The notes below the pieces were generated by a model that worked only from the letters and a program-made list of their open reading frames with translations, was not told the DNA's origin and did not search any database. Made by a program: the position numbers and the translations under genes. This document shows positions 25,664 to 38,938 of a DNA stretch of 51,853 nt, piece by piece (position 1 is the first letter of the stretch; each line of letters begins with the position of its first letter). This stretch comes from Bacteroidota bacterium (GTDB lineage: Bacteria > Bacteroidota > Ignavibacteria > Ignavibacteriales > Melioribacteraceae): positions 1 through 51,853 of the forward strand of contig JAHISP010000073.1 in assembly GCA_018818165.1 (NCBI GenBank), written 5' to 3'.

Positions 25664-27138
25664 TTGAAAACTATTTTGCCAATTTCACACTCTAAACAAT
25701 TATTTTTGGAACAATAATTTCTGTAAAGTTCAATCATGCCTTGAGCATAAATAGTATTATTAATAAGAGGTTCAATTCCAAGACTATTTGATACTTCCCT
25801 AGTTATTTTATTATCATCTTTTTGTTTAAATAAATTGTAAATATGTAGAATTTTCTTTGATTGTTCCTTCTTGCCAAAAGCATCAAAATAAACCATAAAA
25901 AATGGTAAGATAATATTCACCATAATCTCATCGGCACGTGAAAACCCTATAAAATATTTAATTTCATTTTTAGCTGGTTGATCAAATATGTAATGAGTTT
26001 TCCAATATCCCTTAGATCTAATAATTAACAAAGAACGTATTGAATTTATAAGAATGGAAATGTTTTTTATCTCATCAATTTTTTGGATTATAACTCCAAT
26101 TAAGTTGCTATGTAAAATCATATCTAAATATTGAATACCGCCCATTATACGAATAGTTGGAAAATTTTGAGGACGAATTCTGAAAAAATGCCAATCTGTT
26201 TCACTAAACTTTTGACCATCATAATTCTTACCAATTATTTCCCATATATTTGCAAGTTGAAGTGTATACTCGGAGACTTCTTCTTTTGGTAAGTTTTTAA
26301 CTTCTGGAATTAGTCCAGAAACATTAAAAAATAAAGATTCAAGTTCAATGAAATTATTTTTATTAATATGCGCATTAATAAAATCAATATTTACACTACG
26401 CGCCAGCTTAAGCATTATTTCTTTATTTTGAGTATATCCAAGAGATTCAAAAAGTAATTCATAAAGAAGTTGCTGCCAAATATTTTTATCCTTAAAATCT
26501 TTGCTTGTAAATTCCCTTTTTGCAAATTCTGGATGTAGACTGTATCTAATTGTTGGTTCCTTCAGGTTTAAATCACTAATATATACTAACTCTTTTAATC
26601 TTTGATATATTCTATCGCATTTTTTACTGAAGCGTTCAATTCCCAACTTTGCAATAAATTCTTTTTTAGTATTCAATTCCACCGAATCTGAAATAGAATT
26701 GCAACGAATAAAACCATTATTATTGTCATTCCTTTCCTGAATTATTGAATTAACTTTCGTAAAAAGTTCCTTTTTAACAAATTTTCCAAGAGTTAATGTC
26801 GGTACTTTTCTTCCATCTTTTGTATAAATATAGTGTTGATTATTTTTATTTATGAGTGAAATATGAAGAATTACTTTATTGTATTTAGAATCTATATTAT
26901 GCCCATGTGTTTTCCAATTATTGTAATCGCTATCTATTTCAATATCACCAACATAAACAAGGTTTCCAATTCGTAAGCGAGCACTTTTAAAATCGGGACC
27001 AGAAGCAGAATTGTTGTGTTCTCCAATGCTTAGAACGGATACAATATCACCTGATTGTGTTTGAAGTGTGGAAGTAAAAGATTGCTTTTTCCAAATGTTT
27101 TGCAGTTCATTTTCACTTATGTCTTGAGACTTTATCAT
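25660..27138 (-). CDS. DUF2851 family protein
   Basis: 492 aa. The N-terminal half shows DUF2851 features: ELQNIWKKQSF, the GDIVSVLSIGEHNNSASGPD block, YVGDIEIDSDYNNWKTHGH and KYNKVILHISL, then KVPTLTL. The C-terminus carries a CSKNNCLECEIG cysteine cluster that could bind a metal or cluster. The conserved acidic IEID...W...H region resembles a nuclease-like active site, but no function is established. Common in Bacteroidetes-type genomes. It stands alone between the convergent nuclease gene and pyrF. Confidence 0.85.
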   Translation of the reverse strand: MIKSQDISENELQNIWKKQSFTSTLQTQSGDIVSVLSIGEHNNSASGPDFKSARLRIGNLVYVGDIEIDSDYNNWKTHGHNIDSKYNKVILHISLINKNNQHYIYTKDGRKVPTLTLGKFVKKELFTKVNSIIQERNDNNNGFIRCNSISDSVELNTKKEFIAKLGIERFSKKCDRIYQRLKELVYISDLNLKEPTIRYSLHPEFAKREFTSKDFKDKNIWQQLLYELLFESLGYTQNKEIMLKLARSVNIDFINAHINKNNFIELESLFFNVSGLIPEVKNLPKEEVSEYTLQLANIWEIIGKNYDGQKFSETDWHFFRIRPQNFPTIRIMGGIQYLDMILHSNLIGVIIQKIDEIKNISILINSIRSLLIIRSKGYWKTHYIFDQPAKNEIKYFIGFSRADEIMVNIILPFFMVYFDAFGKKEQSKKILHIYNLFKQKDDNKITREVSNSLGIEPLINNTIYAQGMIELYRNYCSKNNCLECEIGKIVFN

Positions 27139-27261
27139 ATGAAGCTCAATTAGCTAACTCTTTGTTTTGGATGTTCAAAACATAACCATAATTTTAAATC
27201 AATACAATTTAATTGTTGCTTCCTAAATAGATTATTAAGGATTGCAGTTTTAACTTTTTAT

Positions 27262-28065
27262 TTAAATTTCATTAATAATCTTATTGTAATTTTCTAAAAT
27301 GTTTCTACCTACTTCTGCAAATTTTTCAGTGCTGTCTGCATAAATAAGTGCTCTACTTACATTTATTAAATAATTATTATTCTTGTTTTCTTTAAAAGCA
27401 CTAACTATTCCTTCTAAATCACCACCTTGAGCTCCAACTCCAGGTAATAAAACAAATAAATCTCCAAAATCACTAATATTATCCTTTAACTCATCCAGAT
27501 TAGTGGCTCCAAACACAATTCCAAGATTATTGTTTTTATTCCATTCATTAACTTTAGCAATAACTTCTTGGTAAACTTTTCTTCCTGTAGTTAATTCAAG
27601 TTTTTCAAAGTCAAATGATCCTGGATTGGATGTAAGAGCAAGAATAAAATGGATATTTTCTCTGTAATCTATAAATGGTGATAAGGAATCATAACCCATA
27701 TAAGGGTTTAATGTTGAAGAATCTAGTTTAAAATGTTCAAACATAGACTGCGCATACATTGAAGAAGTATTTCCAATATCACCACGTTTAGCATCACCGA
27801 TAACCAGAATATTATCTGGAATTAATCTAAGAGTTTTTGAAAGTAAACTAAAACCCTTCTGACCTTCTTTTTCATAGAAAGCAAAATTAATTTTATATGC
27901 AGCTGCAATATCATGTGTATTATCAATAATTGCTTTGTTAAAATCCAGAATTGCATTTTCATTATTTCTTAAATGAGGGGGAATTTTGTTGATATCAGTA
28001 TCAAGCCCCACACAAATATGAAATCCCTTTTGCAATTTCGAATTAAGTTTTTCTTTTGGTGACAT
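27262..28065 (-). CDS. pyrF: Orotidine 5'-phosphate decarboxylase (type 2)
   Basis: 267 aa from the ATG at 28065, which has AAGGAAG at good spacing; a TTG two codons upstream is less likely. Key motifs are CVGLDTDINKIP, YKINFAFYE and the catalytic VIGDAKRGDIGNTSSMYAQ (Asp/Lys/Asp tetrad region). NPYMGYDSLSPF and LLPGVGAQGGD (phosphate gripper) follow. The length and motifs belong to the longer type 2 PyrF subfamily. It makes UMP, the last de novo pyrimidine step. Last gene downstream of rodA (14 bases), so probably read from the mre/rod transcript. Confidence 0.93.
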   Translation of the reverse strand: MSPKEKLNSKLQKGFHICVGLDTDINKIPPHLRNNENAILDFNKAIIDNTHDIAAAYKINFAFYEKEGQKGFSLLSKTLRLIPDNILVIGDAKRGDIGNTSSMYAQSMFEHFKLDSSTLNPYMGYDSLSPFIDYRENIHFILALTSNPGSFDFEKLELTTGRKVYQEVIAKVNEWNKNNNLGIVFGATNLDELKDNISDFGDLFVLLPGVGAQGGDLEGIVSAFKENKNNNYLINVSRALIYADSTEKFAEVGRNILENYNKIINEI

Positions 28066-28079
28066 AAACAACTTCCTTA

Positions 28080-29309
28080 TTAAATGTTATGTTTTCTGTT
28101 TCGATAAATATTTAATACAACTCCAATTAAAAACATATTAGCAATTAATGAACTACCACCATAGCTTATAAAAGGAAGTGGTAATCCAATTACTGGAGTA
28201 ATACCCAAGTTCATACCAATATTGATAGAAAAATGAATAAATAATAAAGTTAAAATTCCAACAACTGTAAGCTTACTAAACTTATCTCTTGCTAAGGAGG
28301 TAAGATTTAATAAGCGTAGGAAAAGAACTAGAAAAATTGCTAAAATTAGTATACTTCCAATAAAACCAAATTCCTCACCAACTACACAATAAATAAAATC
28401 TGTCCATTGTTCTGGAATAAACCGTAATTGAGTTTGGTTGCCTTGCAAAAATCCTTTACCAAATAATCCACCAGAACCCATTGCAACTTTAGCTTGCATT
28501 GCATTATAGCCAGATCCAAGAGGGTCAGAAGCAGGATCTACAAAAGAAAGTAAGCGACTAACTTGATGTGGTTTTAATATTTTGAGTAAAAAATCAAATA
28601 TAAATCCAGTAGCTAAATTAATAACGAATACGGCTCCACTAATAAATAGGTTTTGCTTAAAATAAAAGAGCGCAATAATTACCATTAATAGGGCTATCAG
28701 AAATGGAATTGTACCAAAAAGTGAAGCAAATAATATTATTCCAGGAGAGAGAACAACAAATAATCCAAATAAATCTAAACCACTCCAGAATATCATAACC
28801 AGAGAAATGCCTGCAAAAACAATAGCAGTTCCCATATCAGGTTCCAGAAGAATTAGAAATATTGGAACAAGACCTATTAGAACAGTAAAGAATAAATCTT
28901 TAAGATTATTAATATCTATTTTTGTATTGGTAAGCCAATATGACAAAAAGAAAATTAACCCAATCTTACCAAATTCAGAGGGTTGAAACCCAAACGAACC
29001 TATACTCATCCAGCTTTTAGCACCATAGATTGTGTTGCCAAAAAACAAAACCATTATTAATAATAGTAATGAAAATAAATAAGACGGCAATGCCATTATT
29101 CTAAAAGTTCTTGCTGGCAATAAAAAAACCACAAATAATTCTAAAAATGATATCATTATAAAAAATATTTGCTTATTTAAATTACCTTTTGCAGTTGGAT
29201 GATTATATGTAGCACTATATATTGATACCAAACCAATAATTAACAATACAGTAACTGAAAAAAACACGACAAAATCAAATTTGTCTTTTAGCTTATAACT
29301 TATTTTCAA
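28080..29309 (-). CDS. rodA: RodA, SEDS-family peptidoglycan glycosyltransferase
   Basis: 409 aa with about ten membrane segments. SEDS signatures are visible: [66 protein letters not shown] and [13 protein letters not shown]. RodA polymerises lipid II into glycan strands within the elongasome, together with PBP2 encoded directly upstream (4-base ATGA overlap). Confidence 0.95.
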   Translation of the reverse strand: MKISYKLKDKFDFVVFFSVTVLLIIGLVSIYSATYNHPTAKGNLNKQIFFIMISFLELFVVFLLPARTFRIMALPSYLFSLLLLIMVLFFGNTIYGAKSWMSIGSFGFQPSEFGKIGLIFFLSYWLTNTKIDINNLKDLFFTVLIGLVPIFLILLEPDMGTAIVFAGISLVMIFWSGLDLFGLFVVLSPGIILFASLFGTIPFLIALLMVIIALFYFKQNLFISGAVFVINLATGFIFDFLLKILKPHQVSRLLSFVDPASDPLGSGYNAMQAKVAMGSGGLFGKGFLQGNQTQLRFIPEQWTDFIYCVVGEEFGFIGSILILAIFLVLFLRLLNLTSLARDKFSKLTVVGILTLLFIHFSINIGMNLGITPVIGLPLPFISYGGSSLIANMFLIGVVLNIYRNRKHNI

Positions 29310-31111
29310 TTTGATGCCTCATTATTAATTTTTAATAAATCATCATCCTTTTTTTTATCTTTTTCAAGATACGCTTTGATAATTTTTTGTGCCATAGGAG
29401 CAGCATATGTGCTTCCATATCCAACATTTTCAACAATTACAGCTACAGCTATTTTAGGATTATTCGACGGTGCAAAAGCAATAAAAATTGAGTGATCCTT
29501 TCCATGAGGGTTCTGAGCAGTACCAGTTTTTCCACTAATTGAAATATTTGGTAGTTTAATATTACGGCCTGTTCCTTTGGCTGAACTAACAACTCCTTCC
29601 ATTGCTTCTCTAATAAATTTAAATGTTTTTTCACTAACATTAGTTTTAATTGAATCATAGTGAAACGACACAAACTCATTAGTTTTACTATCAATATAAC
29701 CTTTGCCAAAATGTGGCACTTTTGTTACTCCATTATTTGCCAGCAAAGCAGTATATTGCACTAATTGAATAGGTGTTGTAATAATTTCACCTTGTCCAAT
29801 ACCAATACTAAGTAAGTTACCATCCGACCATTTACCCTTACCATAAACTTTATCGTAATATTCTCTGCTTGCAATAAGACCACTAGATTCTGGAGAAATA
29901 TCGATATTTGTTTTCATTCCAAGGTGAAACATTTTAGCATATTTGCTTAGTTTATCTATGCCAAGTTTAAGAACTACTTTATAAAAATATGTATTACAAG
30001 ATTCTTCAATTGCTTCTTTCATGTCAACTTTTCCATGGAAATGTGTACATTTAAAAAATCTATTTCCAAATTGCAAGCCACCATTACAATTAACGGAATA
30101 TGTGGTGTCTAAAATTCCCTCTTCTAAAGCAGCAATAGCAACAAGCATTTTAAAAGTGGAACCAGGAGAATACATAGAAAGAGTTCCTCTATTAAACAGA
30201 GGTTTACTAGGATCATTTCGTAAACTATCCCAAAGTGTGTTTGAAGTAATATCAGCAAAATCTGATAAATCAAATTGAGGTGTGCTTATATAAGCTAATA
30301 TTTCACCATTAGCAGGGTCTACGGCAATAGCTACTCCCTTATACTCTTTCATTAACTCTTCGGCTGTTTTTTGAGTTTGGTAATCTAGAGTTAGCACAAC
30401 ATCACTTCCTTTTATTGCTGGAATGTCACTTTTGCCTTCATTATGCCTATAAACTATTTTTTGGCTAGAGTTTACAACAAGAAACTCATTACCCTTGTTT
30501 CCTCGCAAATATTTTTCGTATTCTTTTTCAATTCCACTAAAACCAACATTATCACCTATTGAATAAAAATCATCGCTCTTTTTTAACGCTTCTCTTCCAA
30601 TTTCTTTTGTATATCCAAAAACATGTGATGCATTTACACCAAAAGAATAATCTCTTTGGGTTTCAACAATATAATCTAATCCAGGAAGTTTAGAATGGTT
30701 CTCTTCAAACCATGATATTACATTATAATTTACTCCTCGCATAAGATTTGTAGGTTTGTATTTTGAAAAATTACGATACTGATCTAGTAACTTCTTAATA
30801 TAGCCTGATTTAACATTTATAATTGATTCAATTATTTTAGAGTTACTTGTATCGTATAAATCTGGAGTTATCTGCAATGTAAATGAAGGTTTATTTCCAA
30901 CTAAAATCTCAAGATTTCTATCAAATAAAATTCCTCTTGGTGCATTAATTTGAACTGTTTTAATGCTATTATCTTTCGATTTTTCTTCATATTTATTTGA
31001 CTCTAATAATTGCATTTTAACTAATTGAAAAGTTTGAATTGATATCATTCCAACAATTACTATAAATACAATTCTTCGGCGAAGACTGGAGCCAAAGTAG
31101 TTCTCTTTCAC
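29306..31111 (-). CDS. mrdA: Penicillin-binding protein 2 (elongation transpeptidase)
   Basis: 601 aa with one N-terminal membrane anchor (about 13-33) and a pedestal/dimerisation domain (about 50-230, including [10 protein letters not shown]). The transpeptidase domain has the three active-site motifs: STFK with Ser318 and Lys321, SCN in EESCNTYFY, and KTG in [12 protein letters not shown]. It cross-links peptidoglycan during side-wall growth with RodA. It overlaps mreD upstream and rodA downstream by 4 bases each. Class B, monofunctional. Confidence 0.95.
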   Translation of the reverse strand: MKENYFGSSLRRRIVFIVIVGMISIQTFQLVKMQLLESNKYEEKSKDNSIKTVQINAPRGILFDRNLEILVGNKPSFTLQITPDLYDTSNSKIIESIINVKSGYIKKLLDQYRNFSKYKPTNLMRGVNYNVISWFEENHSKLPGLDYIVETQRDYSFGVNASHVFGYTKEIGREALKKSDDFYSIGDNVGFSGIEKEYEKYLRGNKGNEFLVVNSSQKIVYRHNEGKSDIPAIKGSDVVLTLDYQTQKTAEELMKEYKGVAIAVDPANGEILAYISTPQFDLSDFADITSNTLWDSLRNDPSKPLFNRGTLSMYSPGSTFKMLVAIAALEEGILDTTYSVNCNGGLQFGNRFFKCTHFHGKVDMKEAIEESCNTYFYKVVLKLGIDKLSKYAKMFHLGMKTNIDISPESSGLIASREYYDKVYGKGKWSDGNLLSIGIGQGEIITTPIQLVQYTALLANNGVTKVPHFGKGYIDSKTNEFVSFHYDSIKTNVSEKTFKFIREAMEGVVSSAKGTGRNIKLPNISISGKTGTAQNPHGKDHSIFIAFAPSNNPKIAVAVIVENVGYGSTYAAPMAQKIIKAYLEKDKKKDDDLLKINNEASN

Positions 31112-31590
31112 AATTTATTCCTTGGAATGAGATAAAGAGATAATGCAAAAATAATGTTGTATACTGAGGAAAATAAAGCAAATGTAATAAAACTAAAATT
31201 ACTTTCAACTATAATACCTTCAGTTCCTAAAACTGAATAAAACAAAAAGAATATAAATGAGGAAAGCAGAAGCGCAAAAATAAATATGTGAATATTCAAC
31301 AAAATATCCTTAAAATCTTCCTTATAAAAGTACCCAGCAATGAATGCTGCAAGGGTAAATGAAAACATTCCACTTCCAAGCAAACTGGAACTTGCGGTAT
31401 CATATAGTATTCCAATAAAAAAAGCAAAAATTGTTCCCGCAATCTGTCCGTATCTAAATGAATATAAAAGTACATAAATTAACACAATATTTGGAATAAT
31501 ATTACTTATTGAAATAAGTGGAATTACTACTAACTGAATTGGCAATAAAACAAGTGCTATTAATATTGGAAAAACAATTTTATTTATCAT
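31108..31590 (-). CDS. mreD: Rod shape-determining protein MreD
   Basis: 160 aa, almost entirely hydrophobic with about five membrane segments and short polar loops, the expected MreD size and profile. The sequence is poorly conserved, as usual for this protein. Position between mreC and mrdA is the main support, plus FFIGILYDTASSSLLGSGMF, which matches the conserved MreD loop. It abuts mreC with no gap and overlaps mrdA by 4 bases. Confidence 0.88.
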   Translation of the reverse strand: MINKIVFPILIALVLLPIQLVVIPLISISNIIPNIVLIYVLLYSFRYGQIAGTIFAFFIGILYDTASSSLLGSGMFSFTLAAFIAGYFYKEDFKDILLNIHIFIFALLLSSFIFFLFYSVLGTEGIIVESNFSFITFALFSSVYNIIFALSLYLIPRNKL

Positions 31591-32415
31591 CTATTTACTC
31601 AACAAGTTAAGATCCAGACTATCTATCTGACTGCTTTTTACAACAGAGAGTACAAAAACATTTTTTACTGAATTAACATCTACAAATGGTTGAACAACAA
31701 TTTCACTCAACAAACCAGAAATATTAGATCGTCTTTCAACAACTAATCCAATGGGAATAGATGGAGGAACTATAGTACTTAAAATTGAAGTTACCACTCT
31801 ATCACCTTTATTTACATCAGCTGTTGTTGGAATATTACGAATTACTAATACATCACCACTCCAGGAAATTACGCCTTGAATATTACTTTTAGGAACAGTT
31901 GCTGATATTTTAAGCGAAGAACTTGTTAATGTTTGAACAAGCGAATAATCATTTGAAACTTCTGTTACAATTCCAATTAATCCTTGTTCATTCATAACAG
32001 GCATACTTTTGCGAATACTATCTTTAATACCAACATTAATAATAAAAAGACCTTGAGTGCTTGAAATATTCTTAGCTACAATGGCGGCTGGAATAAGATT
32101 ATAATCAGAAGTTATTTCAAATTTCAATAAAGATTTAAGTTCTTCATTTTCAAGAGCAAATTCACGCATCATATTTACTTCAAGCATTAATTTTGCATTT
32201 TCAATTTGCAACTCGTTTAATTCGGAATTTTCTGTTGAAACAATAGAGTACAGAACTTCTGCCCAAACGGCAAACGACGCAAAAGCATAACGTCTAATTT
32301 TTTTTATTTCTGGATTACTGCTTTGTGTTAAAATAATTAAAGAAATAATAAGTAAAATGAATAATAAAATATATTCCTTAGATAAATTAAATATTTTTCT
32401 AAAAATTATTTTCAT
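31591..32415 (-). CDS. mreC: Cell shape-determining protein MreC
   Basis: 274 aa. One N-terminal membrane helix (about 12-30), a coiled-coil stretch (about 60-95, ENSELNELQIENAKLMLEV region), and the periplasmic MreC beta domains with VIGIVTEVSNDYS-like and VVTSILSTIVPPSIPIGLV segments. It links cytoplasmic MreB to periplasmic synthases. Its start overlaps the mreB stop by one base. Confidence 0.93.
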   Translation of the reverse strand: MKIIFRKIFNLSKEYILLFILLIISLIILTQSSNPEIKKIRRYAFASFAVWAEVLYSIVSTENSELNELQIENAKLMLEVNMMREFALENEELKSLLKFEITSDYNLIPAAIVAKNISSTQGLFIINVGIKDSIRKSMPVMNEQGLIGIVTEVSNDYSLVQTLTSSSLKISATVPKSNIQGVISWSGDVLVIRNIPTTADVNKGDRVVTSILSTIVPPSIPIGLVVERRSNISGLLSEIVVQPFVDVNSVKNVFVLSVVKSSQIDSLDLNLLSK

Positions 32416-33440
32416 TAGTAACTTCTTTTACGGATAAACACCTTTGAATATTTGTTAATATTTTCAATTGATTTTCCAGTACCTCTAACAACTGCTGTTA
32501 AGGGATCTTCGGCAACATGAACAGGTAATTTAGTTTCCATTTTTAAACGTTCATCCAAACCTTTTAGCAAAGCACCACCGCCTGTTAGCATAATTCCTCT
32601 ATCAAGAATATCTGCAGAAAGCTCTGGCGGAGTTCTTTCCAATGTTTGTTTAACAGCTTCAACAATTTGAATAACGTTTTCATTTAATGCATCTCTAATT
32701 TCAACAGAACTAACTTCGGTAGTTTTAGGAATACCACCAATAAGATCGCGCCCTTTTACCTGAATAGTAATTTCTTCTTTTAATGGCATTGCAGAACCAA
32801 CTTCACATTTTATCATTTCTGCCGTTCTTTCACCAACAAGAAGATTATAATTTTTTTTGAAAAACTGCATAATTGCATTGTTCATCTCATCACCAGCAAT
32901 TCTGATTGATTCTTGATTAACAATTCCAGCCAATGAAATAATTGCAATCTCGGTAGTTCCGCCACCAATATCAATAATCATATTTCCAGCAGCAGCTTCA
33001 ACATCAATACCAATACCAATAGCAGCAGCCATTGGTTCATATATTAAATGAACTTCTTTAGCGCCAGCATGTTCCGCACTATCACGCACGGCTCTTTTTT
33101 CAACTTCTGTAACTCCGCTTGGAATAGCAACAACAATTCTTCTAGTAGAAAATGCACCTTTACTTGCCCTTTTTAAGAAAGCTCTAATCATGCCTTCAGC
33201 TATTTCAAAATCGGCAATTACCCCGTCACGCATTGGACGAGAAACTCTAATTTCTTTGTGTTCTCTTCCCTGCATTGCCTTTGCTTCGTTACCAATTGCT
33301 ATTATTTTTTTTGTGTTCCTATCAAATGCAACTATTGAAGGCTCGTTAAGTACAATGCCCTTTCCTTTAATAAAAATTAAAGTATTTGCCGTTCCTAAAT
33401 CCATTGCTACATCTATTGAAAGAAAATCTAAGATTCCCAT
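32415..33440 (-). CDS. mreB: Actin-like rod shape protein MreB
   Basis: 341 aa, canonical length. Actin-fold motifs are MDLGTANTLIFIKGKGIVLN (phosphate 1), MIIDIGGGTTEIAIISL (phosphate 2), IRIAGDEMNNAI and the adenosine motif ILDRGIMLTGGGALLKGLD. The cytosolic filament guides the elongasome. It heads the mreBCD-mrdA-rodA cluster and follows purH by only 8 bases. Confidence 0.97.
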   Translation of the reverse strand: MGILDFLSIDVAMDLGTANTLIFIKGKGIVLNEPSIVAFDRNTKKIIAIGNEAKAMQGREHKEIRVSRPMRDGVIADFEIAEGMIRAFLKRASKGAFSTRRIVVAIPSGVTEVEKRAVRDSAEHAGAKEVHLIYEPMAAAIGIGIDVEAAAGNMIIDIGGGTTEIAIISLAGIVNQESIRIAGDEMNNAIMQFFKKNYNLLVGERTAEMIKCEVGSAMPLKEEITIQVKGRDLIGGIPKTTEVSSVEIRDALNENVIQIVEAVKQTLERTPPELSADILDRGIMLTGGGALLKGLDERLKMETKLPVHVAEDPLTAVVRGTGKSIENINKYSKVFIRKRSY

Positions 33441-33448
33441 TATTTTCC

Positions 33449-34966
33449 TTAATGTTTAAAATTTCTTATTCCAGTAAATATCATTGATATATTTTTCTCA
33501 TTTGCCGCGGCAATTACTTCATCGTCTCTAACTGAACCACCTGGTTGAATAACAGCTACAATTCCACTTTCGGCAATTGCAAGTAATCCATCAGCAAACG
33601 GAAAGAATGCATCGGAAGCGGCAACCGCGCCAGTTAAATCGTGTTTGTGTTCAGTTGCTTTCATAACCGCAATTTTTGAAGAGTCTAAACGAGACATTTG
33701 TCCCGCACCAGCACCCAATAATTTTTTATCCTTAACATAAATAATTGCATTTGATTTTGTATGCTTGCAAATTATCCAGGCAAATTTTAAATCTTCCAAT
33801 TGTTTACTATCAGGTTTCAATTCCGTAACTACATCAAGTTTTAATTCACCACTTTTAGAATTATCAATTGTTTGGGCAATAACACCACCCGGAATATTTT
33901 TTATTAAATATTTATTTTCACTATCGTTCTTCAATTCTTTTAATAAACGACGGTTCTTTTTCTTCTTTAATATTTCTAATGCTTCATCATCATAATCTGG
34001 TGCTACAATAATTTCGAGAAATATGTCGTTTAATTTCAATGCAGTAGCAACATCAACTTTTGTGTTAAATGCGACAATGCCTCCAAATGCTGAAACTGGA
34101 TCACCTGATAAAGCTTTATCATAAGCATCAACAACATTTTCACCAGTAGCCGCACCTGCTGCATTTGTATGCTTAATTATTGCGCAAGAAATTGGCTCCA
34201 GTTCGTTAACCAAATCAACCGCGGCTATTAAATCAACAATGTTATTATACGATAATTCCTTTCCGTGAATAACATCGAAGTAATCGTAAAAATCACCAGC
34301 TATAAAAGCTTTTTGATGTGGATTTTCACCATAACGAAGTTCATTCTTTATTGGAATATTCAATCTTATTGCTGTTTTCTCAATATTAAACTCTTTTTCG
34401 AAATAATCTGCGATTAAGGTATCATAATAAGAAGTGTGAGCAAATGCAGCAGCAGCAAGCTTTTCGCGAGTTTCTAGTTTAATTCCACCTTCTGATAATT
34501 CTGTAAGAAACTTATCATATTGATTTGGATTAGTTAGAACAGAAACATACTTATAATTTTTTGCTGAAGCTCTTATAAGAGATGGACCACCAATATCAAT
34601 ATTTTCAATTTTTTCACCAATACTAATATCATCACGTTTTACAACTTCTGGAAAAGGATAGAGATTTACGCATACTATATCAATAGGTAATACATTATTT
34701 GCTTCCGCTTCCTTTTGATCTAATTCATTGTCACGACGCATTAAAATGCCACCAAATATTTTAGGTTGCAATGTTTTAACTCGTCCAGAAAATATTTCAG
34801 GAAATGAGGCGTATTCTTCAACTCCGGTATAATTAAGACCAGCATCACTAATTGTTTTAGCAGTTCCTCCAGTTGCCAAAATTTCGTAGCCAAAATCAAT
34901 TAATTTTTTGGCAAAATTCACAATACCGTTTTTATCAGAAACACTAATTAATGCTAACTTTTTCAA
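33449..34966 (-). CDS. purH: Bifunctional AICAR transformylase / IMP cyclohydrolase
   Basis: 505 aa, full length. The N-terminal IMP cyclohydrolase domain (1-200) reads MKKLALISVSDKNGIVNFAK and GRVKTLQPKIFGGIL. The C-terminal transformylase has ELRYGENPHQKA, IIKHTNAAGAATG and DPVSAFGGIVAFN, plus DAFFPFADGL. These are the last two steps of de novo IMP synthesis. It lies 14 bases after purN and 8 bases before mreB, so purine and cell-shape genes share an apparent transcript. Confidence 0.96.
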   Translation of the reverse strand: MKKLALISVSDKNGIVNFAKKLIDFGYEILATGGTAKTISDAGLNYTGVEEYASFPEIFSGRVKTLQPKIFGGILMRRDNELDQKEAEANNVLPIDIVCVNLYPFPEVVKRDDISIGEKIENIDIGGPSLIRASAKNYKYVSVLTNPNQYDKFLTELSEGGIKLETREKLAAAAFAHTSYYDTLIADYFEKEFNIEKTAIRLNIPIKNELRYGENPHQKAFIAGDFYDYFDVIHGKELSYNNIVDLIAAVDLVNELEPISCAIIKHTNAAGAATGENVVDAYDKALSGDPVSAFGGIVAFNTKVDVATALKLNDIFLEIIVAPDYDDEALEILKKKKNRRLLKELKNDSENKYLIKNIPGGVIAQTIDNSKSGELKLDVVTELKPDSKQLEDLKFAWIICKHTKSNAIIYVKDKKLLGAGAGQMSRLDSSKIAVMKATEHKHDLTGAVAASDAFFPFADGLLAIAESGIVAVIQPGGSVRDDEVIAAANEKNISMIFTGIRNFKH

Positions 34967-34980
34967 TTTCTTTCCTAATG

Positions 34981-35595
34981 TTATAATAAATAAATTCTAT
35001 TGTTTTTTTCAATTACCTTGTTATCTGAAAACTTTATGATAACTTTTGGTAAAAGACTATGCTCAACTTTCAACACTTTTTCAGCAATTTCTTCAGGTGA
35101 ATTTGCGTCACTAATATCAACACACTCTTGAGCAATTATTTTTCCGTTGTCATAAATCTTATCCACAAAATGAACTGTTGCTCCAGAAACTTGTGCTGAT
35201 TTTTCAAAAACAGCTTTGTGAACATTCAACCCATACATTCCTTTGCCACCAAAAGATGGAAGAAGTGCGGGATGAATATTAATTATTTTCTTTTCAAAAT
35301 TTTCAATTAATATATCTGGAATTTTTTTCAGAAATCCAGCAAGTACAATCAAATCTGTTCCCATTTTTTTTAGGATGGAAACAAGTTCAGAATAAACTAC
35401 AGAATCTTTTCCTTCGTTTTGGGAAACAGAATATGTCGGGATTCTATAATTCTCTGCAATTTCAAAGGCTGGGCATTCAATTTTATCACTAACAACACAA
35501 ACAATTTCAATTTTAATTTCCGTTTGAGCTATCGAATTTATGATGGCTTTGAGGTTTGAACCTCTGCCTGAAACAAACACAGCAATTTTATACAT
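34981..35595 (-). CDS. purN: Phosphoribosylglycinamide formyltransferase
   Basis: 204 aa, standard size. Motifs are KIAVFVSGRGSNLKAIINSI, the catalytic INIHPALLPSFGGKGMYG (Asn and His) and VHFVDKIYDNGKIIAQ with the third catalytic Asp. It transfers formyl from 10-formyl-THF to GAR, the third step of purine synthesis. It precedes purH, the natural pathway partner, by 14 bases. Confidence 0.95.
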   Translation of the reverse strand: MYKIAVFVSGRGSNLKAIINSIAQTEIKIEIVCVVSDKIECPAFEIAENYRIPTYSVSQNEGKDSVVYSELVSILKKMGTDLIVLAGFLKKIPDILIENFEKKIINIHPALLPSFGGKGMYGLNVHKAVFEKSAQVSGATVHFVDKIYDNGKIIAQECVDISDANSPEEIAEKVLKVEHSLLPKVIIKFSDNKVIEKNNRIYLL

Positions 35596-35680
35596 TTAAT
35601 CCAACAATTTAACTTTTTAAACTAACCAAATGTGAAAATAAATTCAATTATACACTTAATTTTTACAAAGTTTGTGAAAG

Positions 35681-37182
35681 TTATTCTTTAATTTTAGCAA
35701 GTTTCATCGAAAGATTAACTAATAACCTCTGTAGCTTGTTATCAGAATCGTGAATGCTGTTTAATGCCAATTTGAAAGTATCATTTGAATCTGAATACTT
35801 TTTGTCATTAAACTCTTGCAAAGATTTCAAATACAAATATTTTGGAAACTCCTTATATCCCTCAAACTTAGAATTATCTTTATATTTGTTTAAAACATCC
35901 AAGGATTTATCAAACTTATTCATATTTTGAAAAGCATCAATCTTTACTAAATCAGAATTAAATTGTGCTTCTTTCGTCATTTTTTTTGTATCAAACTTTT
36001 CCAGAGTTTCATTTGCATCTAAATACTTTCCTGATTCTAAAAAATTATTTGCTTTAATTATTAATTTATCATTATCCGAAAACATTAAATCAAAATATTT
36101 TTGGCTTCGCTCATTTGCATCAAAATCTTCAGCAATATTAAGATTTCCATTTCTAGCCAGAATATAGTGCTTTTGAGCTTGCAATTTTTCATTCAACATT
36201 TCATATGACAAAGCAATTTTCAAATTAGATATACCAGTATAATCTGGCGAGGAAGTCTTTGCGATAAAATGCTCATATTCCTCAATAGCTTCTTTAAATC
36301 TATTTTGTTTAAATAATACTTCACCTTTTAAAAACATTGATAACGCATAAGTCTGAATAAAATTTGGATTTGGTATTTCATAAATTATATGATTCAATAT
36401 TTCTTCGGCTTTTTTCAGTTGCCTTTTATCAATTTGTAAAATCGCATATTGATAAAGGAATAATTCATTTTGGGGATATTCCTTAACTATCTTTGATAAT
36501 AAATCTTCAGCTTTATCATACATAGCGTTATATTCGGTATAGATTTTACCTAAATGATAAGCTGCTTCTGCTTTACAACTTTTACAATTGTAATAAGCAA
36601 GTTTAATATTTTCCAAACCACCTAATTTATCGCCCTCTAAACCAGCAATAGAAATAGCCCATCCTAAAAATCCAGGAACAAAGCCTAAAGCGTATTGAAT
36701 AGTCCCAAGTGGAAGTCGTGGAGCGTAATAATTTTTATCTAAATCAATTGCATCTTCAAAATAACCAAGTGCACTCTTTGTTGACCAGAATGCATCCATG
36801 CTATTTTTTTCAGAGGAATTAAAAATAGAATTGAGAAAATAAATATTGCCCAAATTATAATTAACTAATGCATTTTCTGAATCATTTTCAAATTCCTTTT
36901 CGGCTTTAGTTAAAGCAATTTTATAGAATTTATTGAACTTATTTTTACTTGAAGAATCTTTGTTAGCTAAATAAAACCAAAGGCTATTTCTACTAATTAA
37001 ATAATAGCCTATTGAGGATTCTGGAAATAATTCAATAATTGTTTTAAATGTTTTTTCAGCTTTAATAAAATTAAATTGAAAAGATTGCTCGTTTCCAATT
37101 GAAACGAGCGAGTCTAATTTTGATTTGGAAAACAATGTTAATGTTGAGGTGACAAATAAAATAATAAAAAGGAGATAACGCA

Positions 37183-37183
<1 letters not shown>
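35681..37183 (-). CDS. Exported TPR-repeat protein
   Basis: 500 aa with a signal peptide (about 1-19, ending LTLFSKS). The remainder is helical repeats with TPR consensus spacing: AYHLGKIYTEYNAMYDKAED, LYQYAILQIDKRQLKKAEEI and FKQNRFKEAIEEYEHFI, among others, and more to the end. It probably acts as a periplasmic scaffold for protein-protein contacts; partner unknown. The ATG overlaps the pyrG stop by one base, so the two are co-transcribed, but no functional link is evident. Confidence 0.82.
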
Positions 37184-38871
<1,688 letters not shown>

Positions 38872-38938
38872 CTAAAATTTTAAGCCTCTAAATGATTTTA
38901 TTTTTTTGATTAGAGACATCTGCTCAATTCAAACTCAT